Of a stretch of DNA of 64,000 nucleotides, positions 8,466 to 19,120 are shown in pieces. Source of the stretch: VRUE01 sp963704505 (GTDB taxonomy: Bacteria > Actinomycetota > Thermoleophilia > Solirubrobacterales > 70-9). The notes beneath the pieces are model-generated. The model made no database searches, was not told the DNA's origin, and worked only from the letters and a program-made list of their open reading frames with translations. Location of the stretch: the NCBI GenBank assembly GCA_963704505.1, contig OY969912.1, positions 1,674,001-1,738,000 of the forward strand, read 5' to 3'. Positions within the stretch are counted from its first letter, which is position 1. Every line of letters starts with the position of its first letter. The position numbers and the translations under genes were made by a program.

Positions 8466-9089
8466 ATGCGACTCGCCGACACCCTCGTCTCCCTTCTGGC
8501 CCCGCCCCTCTGCGCCGCCTGCGGGCGCCTGCGCCGCCCCGAGCCGATCCTCTGCGGGCCGTGCGGGCGGAAGCTGATGCTGGCGGCGCCCCTGCGCGGC
8601 CCGGGGCCGCAGGGGGTCGACGCCGCCTGGTCCTCTGCCGCACACGAGGGGATCGCGAGGGACCTCGTCGTCGCGCTCAAGTTCCGGCGCCTGCTCCCGG
8701 TGGCGAGCCTGATCGCCGAGCGGATCGAGCTGCTTGCGCCCGATGACCTGCTCAGTGGCGAGCTGGTGGCGGCTCCGGCGTCGCCCCTGCGGAGCGCGAC
8801 CCGCGGCTTCGACCCGGCCGTGGCGATCGCCGCGGCGCTAGCGCGGAGGACCGGCGCGCCGCTGCGCCCCTGCCTCGCCCGCGCCGACCTCGGTCGTCAG
8901 GTGGGCCGGCGCCGCGCCCAGCGGCTCGGCGGGCCGCCACTCGTCTCGGCGCGCGGCCCCGCTCCGCGCGGCGTCCTGCTCATCGACGACGTGCTCACCA
9001 CCGGCGGCACGATCGCGTCCTGCGCCCGGGCGCTGAGGGACGCGGGCGCCGTGCGGATCGTCGCGGTCACTTTTTCGCGGCGACTCTGA
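8466..9089 (+). CDS. ComF family protein (amidophosphoribosyltransferase-like)
   Basis: A 207-residue ComF-type protein. An N-terminal zinc-finger-like segment (CAACGRLRRPEPILCGPCG, residues about 18-36) has four cysteines. A phosphoribosyltransferase fold ends in the PRPP-binding loop VLLIDDVLTTGGT near residues 170-182. In competent bacteria ComF helps DNA uptake, while in many others its role is unclear. It sits immediately upstream of hpf and secA, a common actinobacterial order. Confidence 0.85.
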   Translation: MRLADTLVSLLAPPLCAACGRLRRPEPILCGPCGRKLMLAAPLRGPGPQGVDAAWSSAAHEGIARDLVVALKFRRLLPVASLIAERIELLAPDDLLSGELVAAPASPLRSATRGFDPAVAIAAALARRTGAPLRPCLARADLGRQVGRRRAQRLGGPPLVSARGPAPRGVLLIDDVLTTGGTIASCARALRDAGAVRIVAVTFSRRL

Positions 9090-9117
9090 AGGGGTTGCCC
9101 TCGGTGTCGGTCAGGCG

Positions 9118-9123
9118 TAGCAT
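9118..9123 (+). promoter_or_regulatory. -10 box TAGCAT with leadered RBS for hpf
   Basis: TAGCAT is followed by a short leader and a strong AAGGAGG Shine-Dalgarno at 9139-9145, five bases before the ATG at 9151. This contrasts with the leaderless genes nearby. Confidence 0.5.
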
Positions 9124-9150
9124 CGGAACCCTCAGACCAAGGAGGCAGAC

Positions 9151-9501
9151 ATGCGGATCGAGATACGTGGGCGCAACGTCGAGGTTGACGATGAGCTGAG
9201 GGAACACGTCTTGAAGAGATTCCGCCGGGTCGGCAAGCAGGTCTCCGAGCTGGCGACACTCGACGTCGAGCTGATCGAGGAGCGCAACCCCTCGATCTCC
9301 GACAGCCAGGTCGCGGAGGCGACCCTGCGACTCAAAGGGGTGACCCTGCGGGCCCGAGAGGCGTCGCCGCAGATGTCACACACGATTCACGAACTCGCCG
9401 AGGACATTCGGCGCCAGGTGAAGAAGCACCGGGAGATGCGCCGCAAGCGGACCCGGACGCGACGCGAAGTGGCGCGGCTGCGCGGTCGTCCCGCCGCCTG
9501 A
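9151..9501 (+). CDS. hpf: Ribosome hibernation promoting factor, short form
   Basis: A 116-residue HPF/RaiA/YfiA-type protein that binds the decoding centre of idle 30S subunits. It has the N-terminal fold (MRIEIRGRNVEVDDELREHV..) and a strongly basic end (KKHREMRRKRTRTRREVARL). Most actinobacterial HPFs are the long form with a C-terminal dimerisation domain of about 60 residues; that domain is absent here, so 100S dimer formation by this protein alone is doubtful. Good RBS; placed between comF and secA. Confidence 0.85.
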   Translation: MRIEIRGRNVEVDDELREHVLKRFRRVGKQVSELATLDVELIEERNPSISDSQVAEATLRLKGVTLRAREASPQMSHTIHELAEDIRRQVKKHREMRRKRTRTRREVARLRGRPAA

Positions 9502-9558
9502 GGCGCTCCCCGGCCCGGCCCGTGATTCGGTCAGGCAGGGATCGGAGGTCGGCCTCGG

Positions 9559-9564
9559 TACCCT
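9559..9564 (+). promoter_or_regulatory. -10 box TACCCT of secA
   Basis: Ends 7 bases before the secA ATG at 9571; no Shine-Dalgarno lies between, so the transcript is probably leaderless. Confidence 0.6.
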
Positions 9565-9570
9565 AGGACC

Positions 9571-12417
<2,847 letters not shown>

Positions 12418-12424
12418 GGGCGCA

Positions 12425-12832
12425 ATGGCCCCGAGCCGAGACCCCGTTCGAGAGTTCATCCGCGCCTTCAACGAGCGCGATCTCGACGCCTTCGTGGCGG
12501 TGCTCGACCCCGAGGTGGAGCTGCACTCGATGAAGGGGCTCCGCAAGGGGGTGGAGGCGGCCCGGCTCTGGGCGACCCGGCCTGCGGGCGGGGTCCAGCA
12601 GACGATCGAGCTCGAGCAGCTCCACGAGGACCGCACTGAGGGCGGTGGCGGCGCGGCGGTCGCCAGCATCGTCCGTCGCTGGCATTGGGAGGAGGACGGC
12701 AGCGCGGCGGGCGCCGACGAGATGGCCTGGGTTTTTGGCCTGCGCGACCACCGGGTGATCAGTTGGAGGCCGTTCGAAGACCGCGACGAGGCGATGCGGG
12801 CCGCCGGTTTCGAACCACACGGGGCTTCCTGA
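12425..12832 (+). CDS. SnoaL/NTF2-like domain protein
   Basis: A 135-residue single-domain protein of the NTF2-like fold, starting DPVREFIRAFNERDLDAFVAVLDPEVELHS, the typical first helix-strand of SnoaL-like proteins. Members range from polyketide cyclases to ligand-binding proteins; no catalytic residues can be assigned. It begins 7 bases after the secA stop and may be read through from secA. Confidence 0.65.
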   Translation: MAPSRDPVREFIRAFNERDLDAFVAVLDPEVELHSMKGLRKGVEAARLWATRPAGGVQQTIELEQLHEDRTEGGGGAAVASIVRRWHWEEDGSAAGADEMAWVFGLRDHRVISWRPFEDRDEAMRAAGFEPHGAS

Positions 12833-12838
12833 GCGGCG

Positions 12839-12844
12839 TAGCAT
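12839..12844 (+). promoter_or_regulatory. -10 box TAGCAT of the methyltransferase gene
   Basis: Last base 8 nucleotides before the GTG at 12852; supports that GTG as both transcription and translation start. Confidence 0.55.
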
Positions 12845-12851
12845 TGGGGTC

Positions 12852-13721
12852 GTGGAGTCGACCGCGGCATCGAACGAGGAGGCAATCGAAGCCTGGAGCG
12901 GCCCTCTCTTCGACCGCTTCGTTCGCTTTCGCGACTTGGTGATCGGCGGCCTCGGCGCTCATGGCGAGGCGGCCATGGCGGCCTACCCACCGCCCTCGGG
13001 AGCCAGGATTCTCGACCTCGGTTGTGGCTTCGGGGACACCACCCGGCGCCTCGCCGAGCTCGCCGGGGCGGATGCCTCCGCGGTCGGAGTCGATGTCTCG
13101 GCCCCCTTCATCGACGCGGCGCGCCAGGAGTCCGAGGGTGGCCCCGCCAACGTCGAGTTCGAGGTCGCCGACGTCCAGGTCGACGACCTCGGCGAGGGCT
13201 TCGACTACGCCTTCTCGCGGATGGGGCTGATGTTCTTCGCAGGCCCGGTCCAGGCTCTCCGAAACGTCCGCTCCTCGCTCGTCCCCGGCGGCACTCTCTG
13301 CGCGATCGTCTGGCGCCGCAAGCTCGACAACGAGTGGGTCCATCGAGCCGAGCGGGTGGTCGACCGGTATCTGGAGCACCCGGAGGAGACCGATGAGCCG
13401 ACCTGCGGCCCGGGCCCCTTCTCGATGGCGGACGCCGACACGGTGAGCGAGCAGCTGGCGATCGCCGGCTTCGAGCAGATCACCCTTCAGCGCTGCGACC
13501 TGCCGATCAAGATCGGCGACAACCTCGATCATGCGGTCGAATTCAACACGGCGATCGGGCCGGCCGCCGAGGTGCTGCGGCTCTGGGAAGACCGCGCCGA
13601 TGAGCTGAAGCCGAAGATATCCGCCGACCTGCGCGAGGCGCTGGCGGAGTTCGAGGGCCCCGAGGGGGTCTACGCGCCCGCGTCGACCTGGATCATCGGC
13701 GCCAGGAACCCTGGCGGGTAA
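12852..13721 (+). CDS. Class I SAM-dependent methyltransferase
   Basis: A 289-residue Rossmann-fold methyltransferase. Motif I is ARILDLGCGFGDTTRRLAEL near residues 51-70. The acidic strand-2 end is VGVDVSAPFIDAA, then VEFEVADVQVDDLGEGFDYAFSRMGLMFF (motifs II/III) and LVPGGTLCAIVWRR (post-motif III). It resembles the UbiE/small-molecule group; substrate unknown. GTG start fixed by the leaderless promoter; ten bases from the prfB start. Confidence 0.75.
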   Translation: MESTAASNEEAIEAWSGPLFDRFVRFRDLVIGGLGAHGEAAMAAYPPPSGARILDLGCGFGDTTRRLAELAGADASAVGVDVSAPFIDAARQESEGGPANVEFEVADVQVDDLGEGFDYAFSRMGLMFFAGPVQALRNVRSSLVPGGTLCAIVWRRKLDNEWVHRAERVVDRYLEHPEETDEPTCGPGPFSMADADTVSEQLAIAGFEQITLQRCDLPIKIGDNLDHAVEFNTAIGPAAEVLRLWEDRADELKPKISADLREALAEFEGPEGVYAPASTWIIGARNPGG

Positions 13722-13724
13722 CCT
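13719..13724 (+). promoter_or_regulatory. -10 box TAACCT of prfB
   Basis: Ends 7 bases before the prfB ATG at 13731 and overlaps the stop codon of the methyltransferase gene. It identifies the otherwise hidden prfB start upstream of the frameshift. Confidence 0.6.
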
Positions 13725-13730
13725 CAAGTC

Positions 13731-14850
13731 ATGGCCGATGCCGCACCGACAGAGTCCGTAGCCGCGCGCCTCGCCACCGTCCGCGAGCAGCTGTCCCTGC
13801 TCTCGGACTACCTTTGACCCCGCTGCGCTTGAAGCCGAGGTAGAGCGACTCGAGGCGGAGATGCAGAGCCCCGGCTTCTGGGACGACAAGGAGACGGCGG
13901 CGCGGACCTCCGCCCGCCACGCCGGCGCCCAGCGCAAACTGAAGACCTTCGCCGACCTGCAGGCCGAGGCCGGCGACCTCGACGAGCTTGCCGATCTCGC
14001 TTCCGAAGACGATGAAATGGCTGCTGAGCTGGCGACCCAGCTGACCTCGATCGAGCGGCGCCTGGGTGAGCTCGAAGAGGCGCGTCTCTTCAGCGGCAAA
14101 TACGACGCCGGCGATGCCGTCGTCACCGTCCACGCCGGCGCCGGCGGCACCGATTCCCAGGACTGGGCGGAGATTCTTCTGCGCATGTACCTGCGCTGGG
14201 CGGAGCGGCGCGGCTTCGAGGTCGAGATGAAGGAGGCCTCGGCTGGGGAGGAGGCCGGGCTGAAGTCCGCGACCTTCATCGTCCGCGGCGAAAACGCCTA
14301 TGGGCTGTTCGCCGCCGAGCGCGGCGTCCACCGCCTGGTTCGCATCTCCCCCTTCGATTCTTCGGCGCGCCGCCACACCAGCTTCGCCCAGGTCGACGTC
14401 GGCCCGCTCGTCGACGAGGGCGTCGAGGTCGAGATCGACGACGCCGACCTGCGCGTGGACACCTACCGCGCCTCGGGCGCGGGCGGCCAGCACGTCAACA
14501 AGACCGACTCGGCGGTGCGGATAACCCACATCCCGACCGGGACCGTGGTCCAGTGCCAGAACGAGCGCTCGCAGACTCAGAACAAGGCGGTGGCGATGCA
14601 GCTGCTGCGCTCGAAGCTGATCGAGCTCGAGGAGCGCAAACGCGCCGAAACCCTCGCCAAAGAGCGCGGCGAGGTGAAGGAAGTCGCCTGGGGCTCGCAG
14701 ATCCGCAGCTACTTCCTGCACCCCGACCAGCGGGTCAAGGACCACCGGACCGGCCACGAGTCGGGCGACACCCAGGGGGTCCTCGACGGCGACATCGACG
14801 ACTTCGTCAGGGACTACCTCAACAAAACCGCGGCCTCATCGGCGAACTGA
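13731..14850 (+). CDS. prfB: Peptide chain release factor 2, with programmed +1 frameshift
   Basis: RF2 releases peptides at UGA and UAA. Translation starts at 13731 with MADAAPTESVAARLATVREQ and reaches an in-frame TGA at 13815-13817 in the context CTT TGA C, the classical RF2 frameshift site. Shifting +1 there continues as D-P-A-A-L-E-A-E to the stop at 14850, about 372 residues in all. The GGQ catalytic loop is in YRASGAGGQHVNKTDSAVR. The codon-recognition SPF tripeptide is in RISPFDSSARRHTSF. The usual purine-rich Shine-Dalgarno-like stimulator just upstream of CTT is weak or absent. The shift lets low RF2 levels raise RF2 synthesis. Confidence 0.93.
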
Positions 14851-14851
14851 C

Positions 14852-15484
14852 GTGGCCCTGACCTACATCGAGCGCCCGGCCAGCGAGGAGCCCGAGGGGC
14901 TGCTGGTCCTCCATCACGGGCGCGGCACCGACGAGCGCGACCTGCTCGGCCTCGCCGACGTGCTCGATCCGGACGGCAGGCTGCACGTCGCCTCGGCACG
15001 CGGCCCGCTGGTCCTGCCCGGCTCGCCCGGCTATCACTGGTACCGGGTGCCTCGAGTCGGCTATCCGGACCCGGAGACCTTCCGCGCAGCCCGGGCGGGG
15101 CTCGCCGAGCTCCACGACTCGCTCTGGGAGAAGACCGGAATCGGCCCGGAGAGGACCGTGCTCGGCGGCTTTTCGATGGGCACGGTGATGAGCTACGCGA
15201 TGGGCCTCGCCGGAGATCGCCCGGCGGTGGCCGGGATTCTCGCCTTCAGCGGCTTCATCCCGACCGTCGAGGGCTGGAGCCCTCAACTCGAGGAGCGCCA
15301 GAGCACCCGCGTCTTCATCGCCCACGGTCGCGCCGACCCGATCATGGAGATCGATTTTGCCCGGCGTGCCCGGGAGCTGCTCGAGGCGGGCGGATTGGCG
15401 GTCGACTACCACGAGTCCGACGTCGGCCACACGATCGACCCTGCGCATCTCCCTGTCGCGGCTGCCTGGCTCGCCGACGCCTAG
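14852..15484 (+). CDS. Phospholipase/carboxylesterase family hydrolase
   Basis: A 210-residue alpha/beta hydrolase of the YpfH/lysophospholipase-carboxylesterase family. LLVLHHGRGTDERDLLGLAD carries the oxyanion region, GGFSMGTVMSYAMGL the nucleophile serine in GFSMG, and HGRADPIMEI the aspartate. The histidine is in SDVGHTID near the end. It begins with GTG two bases after the prfB stop, so it is probably translated from the prfB message. Its tail overlaps the convergent ogt gene by 4 bases. Confidence 0.8.
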   Translation: MALTYIERPASEEPEGLLVLHHGRGTDERDLLGLADVLDPDGRLHVASARGPLVLPGSPGYHWYRVPRVGYPDPETFRAARAGLAELHDSLWEKTGIGPERTVLGGFSMGTVMSYAMGLAGDRPAVAGILAFSGFIPTVEGWSPQLEERQSTRVFIAHGRADPIMEIDFARRARELLEAGGLAVDYHESDVGHTIDPAHLPVAAAWLADA

Positions 15485-16050
15485 CCGGCGCCCCCGCCGG
15501 TCGTGTCGGCCTCCAGCTCGAGCAACGCCTCCTTCATCGGCAGGCCGCCGCCGTAGCCGCCGAGGCCGCCGCTGCTCCGCAGCACGCGGTGGCAGGGGAC
15601 GACGATCGGGATCGGGTTGGAGCCGCAGGCGGAGCCGGCCGCTCGCACCGCGCGCTGGTTCCCGGCGCTGGTGGCAACCTGCGTATAGGTGCGGGTCTGG
15701 CCGTAGGGGATGCGGTCCACCGCGCGGAGCGCGCGGCGCCGGAAGGCCCGGCTCAGCTGCCAGTCCAGCGGCAGGTCGAACCGCGTCAGGCGGCCCTCGA
15801 AGTAGCGGTCCAGCTCCTCGCGGACCCGGTCGAGGCGTCCCGGCTCCCTGAGAACCCGTGGCGAGACGCGATCGGCGAGTTCCTGGAGCAGCTCTCCCTC
15901 GTCCTGGTTGGGCAGGCCGACCCGGACCAATCCGCGCTTGGTCGTGGCGAGTAGCAGGGGCCCGAACGGGGAGTCCGCGGTCGTGTAGGCGACGTCGAGG
16001 AGGCCCTCCTCGCCGGCGCGCACGGCAAAGCGCTGGGTCACGTCGTTCAT
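15481..16050 (-). CDS. ogt: Methylated-DNA--protein-cysteine methyltransferase
   Basis: A 189-residue suicide protein that transfers O6-alkyl groups from guanine to its own cysteine. The active site VPCHRV has Cys153. IPYGQTRTYTQVA is the DNA-binding helix region, and an N-terminal alpha/beta domain precedes it. It follows a sigma-factor gene with a 4-base overlap on the same strand, so the two form an operon, and alkylation or stress control by that sigma factor is a reasonable guess. Confidence 0.92.
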   Translation of the reverse strand: MNDVTQRFAVRAGEEGLLDVAYTTADSPFGPLLLATTKRGLVRVGLPNQDEGELLQELADRVSPRVLREPGRLDRVREELDRYFEGRLTRFDLPLDWQLSRAFRRRALRAVDRIPYGQTRTYTQVATSAGNQRAVRAAGSACGSNPIPIVVPCHRVLRSSGGLGGYGGGLPMKEALLELEADTTGGGAG

Positions 16051-16571
16051 ACGAGCTCCTTTCTCAGTCGCTTCATACCCTCGTGGAGGCTGCGCCGGGC
16101 GGCCTCTGGCGAGCAGCCGAGCGCTTCGGCGATTTCGGCGTGGGGAAGGTCGAAGGAGAAGCGCAGGGTGACGGCCGCTCGCTGCTTGGGCGGCAGCGCC
16201 GCGACCGCGGCCCAGACGCCGTCGTCGATCGGCTCGGGCGCCGCGACGGCCACCTCCTCGACCTCGCCTACGGGCAGAGGGCGGCGGCCATTTGCGCGGT
16301 GGTGATCGACCGCCTTGCGCCGGGCGATGGTCAGCAGCCAGGCGCGCAGGTTCTCGCCGTGGCGCAGCTTCGGATAGGCGCGCATCGCGGCGAGGAAGGT
16401 CTCCTGGAAGCAGTCCTCGGCGCCGTCACGGCCGACCGCACCGCGCAGGACGCCGAGGACTTCGTCCGCGTGGCGGTCCAGCAGTGTCTGAAATGGCGGC
16501 AAGGAGTCTCTTTCCGAAGGAGGTGGCACTCGAGGGATTAAACGCCCCAGGCCGTTGAACCGTGAGATCAC
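16047..16571 (-). CDS. ECF-type RNA polymerase sigma factor
   Basis: A 174-residue sigma-70-family protein reduced to regions 2 and 4. Region 2 includes DCFQETFLAAMRAYPKL and NLRAWLLTIARRKAVDHHR. Region 4 is ALPPKQRAAVTLRF followed by the helix-turn-helix HAEIAEALGCSPEAARR. The GTG at 16571 has a GGGGGG tract right before it as ribosome-binding site. No anti-sigma gene is adjacent; the downstream partner is ogt. Its promoter could not be identified with confidence. Confidence 0.85.
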   Translation of the reverse strand: MISRFNGLGRLIPRVPPPSERDSLPPFQTLLDRHADEVLGVLRGAVGRDGAEDCFQETFLAAMRAYPKLRHGENLRAWLLTIARRKAVDHHRANGRRPLPVGEVEEVAVAAPEPIDDGVWAAVAALPPKQRAAVTLRFSFDLPHAEIAEALGCSPEAARRSLHEGMKRLRKELV

Positions 16572-16638
16572 CCCCCGCCGCCGCGTTGAGGTCGCGGTTG
16601 GTCCCGGTATGCGGGAAATGCGACCTCAAGGGCTGGAC

Positions 16639-16644
16639 TAGGCT
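16639..16644 (+). promoter_or_regulatory. -10 box TAGGCT of nadC
   Basis: Ends 7 bases before the nadC ATG at 16651, giving a leaderless message. Confidence 0.6.
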
Positions 16645-16650
16645 GCGGGA

Positions 16651-17499
16651 ATGTCCGATTCGATGTCAGAGCTCGTTGCCCGGGCGCTCGCCGAGGACAT
16701 CGGCGATGGCGACGTGACCTCGCTGGTGACCGTTCCCGAGGACGCGCGCGGCCGCGCGCGGGTCGTGCAGAAGGCTCCCGGCGTGATCTCCGGCCTCGCC
16801 GTCTTCGCCGAGACGATGCGCCAGTGTGGGGTGGAGGACGTCGACACCCTGGTCGTCGAGGGCCAGTGGCGCGATGCCGTGCCGACCGAGGTGCTTGTCG
16901 CCTCCGGCTCAGCCCGCGGCCTCCTCGCCGCCGAGCGCACCGCGCTCAACTTCCTCGGTCACCTCTCCGGCGTCGCGACACTGACCGCCCGGTTCGTCGA
17001 GGCCGTCGCCGGAACCGGTGCTCGCATCCTCGACACCCGTAAGACGACTCCGGGGCTGCGCTCCCTGGAGAAGGCAGCCGTCCTTGCCGGCGGCGGGCGC
17101 AATTACCGGATCGGCCTCTACGACGCGATCCTGATCAAGGAGAACCACATAGCGCTCGGCGGCGGCCTGGCCAAGGCCGTGCACGGTGCCCGGACAACCC
17201 GACCGGACCTCAAGGTCGAGGTCGAGTGCCGAAACCTCGACGAGGTGTCCTACGCGCTTGGCACCGGCGCCGACGTCCTCCTCCTCGACAACATGGACCT
17301 CGCCACGCTCCGCAAAGCAGTCCGCCTCCGCGACCAGAACTCGCCACCTAGCGGCGGGCCTTCGCTTGAGGCCTCCGGCGGGGTCGACCTCGAGACCGTC
17401 CGCGGCATCGCCGAGACCGGCGTCGACTTCATCTCGATCGGCGCCCTTACCCACTCGGCCCCGGGCCTCGACCTCAGCCTGCTCGTGGACGGCGTATGA
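16651..17499 (+). CDS. nadC: Nicotinate-nucleotide pyrophosphorylase (carboxylating)
   Basis: Quinolinate phosphoribosyltransferase of 282 residues, converting quinolinate and PRPP to nicotinate mononucleotide in NAD synthesis. Signatures are AERTALNFLGHLSGVAT, ILDTRKTTPGLRSLEKAAV, NYRIGLYDAILIKENHI, VEVECRNLDE and ISIGALTHSAP, covering the quinolinate and PRPP sites. nadA, the preceding pathway step, lies 1.6 kb downstream at 19121; nadB is not in the window. Confidence 0.95.
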   Translation: MSDSMSELVARALAEDIGDGDVTSLVTVPEDARGRARVVQKAPGVISGLAVFAETMRQCGVEDVDTLVVEGQWRDAVPTEVLVASGSARGLLAAERTALNFLGHLSGVATLTARFVEAVAGTGARILDTRKTTPGLRSLEKAAVLAGGGRNYRIGLYDAILIKENHIALGGGLAKAVHGARTTRPDLKVEVECRNLDEVSYALGTGADVLLLDNMDLATLRKAVRLRDQNSPPSGGPSLEASGGVDLETVRGIAETGVDFISIGALTHSAPGLDLSLLVDGV

Positions 17500-17569
17500 G
17501 CGCGATGGCGATAGCCCACGAGCACGGGGGATCACTTCGAACGCCGGCGACAACCAGACAAGGAGAGAC

Positions 17570-17899
17570 ATGAGCTCTGAGCCGTCCCACATCGAGATCG
17601 GCGTCCCCGACGCGGAGCGCGCGCAGCGGTTCTACGGCGCCTTCCTCGGCTGGCGCTTCGAGCAGACCCCGAATGGTGCCCGGGTGGACACCGGTGGAAT
17701 TCCCGCCGGCATCCATCGCTACGACGGCCCGCCGTCGGTCCAGGTCTTCTACTCGGTACCCGATCTCGACGAGGCGGCCAGACGAGTCGTCGAGCTCGGC
17801 GGCGAGGTCGACGAGGGCGGGGAGGACGGCGAGAACGGCCGCTGGCTGTATTCCTGCCGCGACGACCAGGGCGTCCCCTTCGGGCTGCAGCAGGAATAA
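17570..17899 (+). CDS. VOC/glyoxalase-fold protein
   Basis: A 109-residue protein with one vicinal-oxygen-chelate module pair: HIEIGVPDAERAQRFYGAFLGWRF opens it, VQVFYSVPDLDEAARRVVELGGEV is the second half, and DDQGVPFGLQQ closes it. Related proteins bind metals or antibiotics; the metal ligands here are not fully evident. A clear AGGAGAG ribosome-binding site at 17561 fixes the ATG. Probably independent of nadC. Confidence 0.8.
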   Translation: MSSEPSHIEIGVPDAERAQRFYGAFLGWRFEQTPNGARVDTGGIPAGIHRYDGPPSVQVFYSVPDLDEAARRVVELGGEVDEGGEDGENGRWLYSCRDDQGVPFGLQQE

Positions 17900-18068
17900 A
17901 CCACCGCCTCCTCCGCTTCGCGTCCGGGGGCGGCGGCAATCGCCGACTGGGCGCCGCTCGCAAAGAATCAGATCGTGATGCTCGCTGATCGGTCCTTCAC
18001 GGTCGACCTCGGGCCGCCCTGCTGTTCTCGCTCGGGCGCCCATTCGGAACGTCCCAGGCGCGTGAGTC

Positions 18069-18143
18069 GGGACCTGGGGTGCCCTCTCGGAACACTTGAG
18101 CAGCCCGCAGGGCTGCGGGTTCAGAGAGGGCACCCCGCGTCCC
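18069..18143. repeat. Long imperfect hairpin between convergent genes
   Basis: Arms 18076-18088 and 18124-18136 pair perfectly over 13 bases and are extended by GGGAC/GTCCC outside. A GCAGCCC/GGGCTGC stem sits inside. It lies between the ends of the VOC and fpg genes and has no U-tract on either strand. It may serve as a bidirectional terminator or be a palindromic repeat. The rest of 17900-18152 shows nothing else. Confidence 0.5.
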
Positions 18144-18152
18144 CACCCCCAC

Positions 18153-19004
18153 CTACTTGAGAAGTTTCGACAACCGCCTGTCTTTGAGCACCCTGCCGCC
18201 GGTCTGATCCTGCGGGCAGTAGGTCGTCTGGTGCTCTGAGAAGAAGACCGCCTCGAGCGTCGTCCCGCAGCGTGGGCATGGCTCGCCCTCGTGCTTGTGG
18301 ATCCGCAGCGGCTTCGGCGCTTTGTCGGGCAGCTGCTCGTTCGGGTCCAGCGTCGCCTCGTAGTGCTCGATCGCGTCGCCGAGGACGTGGAGGGACCCGC
18401 GCAGCCGCTCGACCTCCTCCGCGTCGAGCTCGGCGCCTTTGCGGAAGGGGGAGAGCCGGGCCTCCCAGAGGATCTCGTCGACCCAGGAGCGGCCGATCCC
18501 GGTGATGTCGCCCTGGTGGCGGAGGAGGGGGTGGAGGTGGCGCGGCTGTGCGATCAGGCGCGCGAACTCCTCCGCCGGCGGCGCCGGCCAGGCCTCCGGC
18601 CCGAGTCTCGCCACCGCCTCGTCATCCTGGACCGCCTCGGTCGGCAGCAGCTTCGCCCAGGCGCGCTGCTTGGTCCCGTACTCGCGCAATCGCAGCTCGT
18701 CGCCGCCCTCGATGCGGATCAGGATCCGGGAGGCCCGGTCTTTCAACGACGCGCGCTTGTCGTAGAGGCGCAGACGGCCGGCGGACATCAGGTGGATCAG
18801 CAGCGCCAGGTCTCCGAACTCGACCACCGGCATCTTGCCGACCCGCCGCACGGCGCTCACCTCGCGGCCCTCGAGGGCTTCCAACGGCGGGTCGAAGGTC
18901 TTCATCACGTTCATCCCGGGTGCCAGCGTCGATTCGACCTTCGCGCCGCGGAGCAGCGTGCTCAAGTGCCGCGTCGTGATCTCGACCTCGGGAAGCTCGG
19001 GCAT
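18153..19004 (-). CDS. mutM: Formamidopyrimidine-DNA glycosylase
   Basis: A 283-residue base-excision repair enzyme for oxidised guanine. The N-terminus PELPEVEITTRHL supplies the catalytic proline, which must follow a removable Met, so the ATG at 19004 is chosen rather than the GTG at 19007. VGKMPVVEF holds the conserved lysine. The helix-two-turn-helix segment is QGDITGIGRSWVDEILWEA. The C-terminal zinc finger is unusual: CPRC, then YCPQD, so the fourth cysteine ligand is aspartate. The family is Fpg/Nei; Fpg is favoured by the PELPEVE start. Confidence 0.88.
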   Translation of the reverse strand: MPELPEVEITTRHLSTLLRGAKVESTLAPGMNVMKTFDPPLEALEGREVSAVRRVGKMPVVEFGDLALLIHLMSAGRLRLYDKRASLKDRASRILIRIEGGDELRLREYGTKQRAWAKLLPTEAVQDDEAVARLGPEAWPAPPAEEFARLIAQPRHLHPLLRHQGDITGIGRSWVDEILWEARLSPFRKGAELDAEEVERLRGSLHVLGDAIEHYEATLDPNEQLPDKAPKPLRIHKHEGEPCPRCGTTLEAVFFSEHQTTYCPQDQTGGRVLKDRRLSKLLK

Positions 19005-19120
19005 CACACGAAGTCTGGCGATTCCCGGCCGCGGCCGGTCGATAGACTTGCCTCAAGTTCATTCGACTGGTCTCAGGCACATGTGCCAAGCCAGCGAACA
19101 TCGGAAATGGAGGGCTCCAT

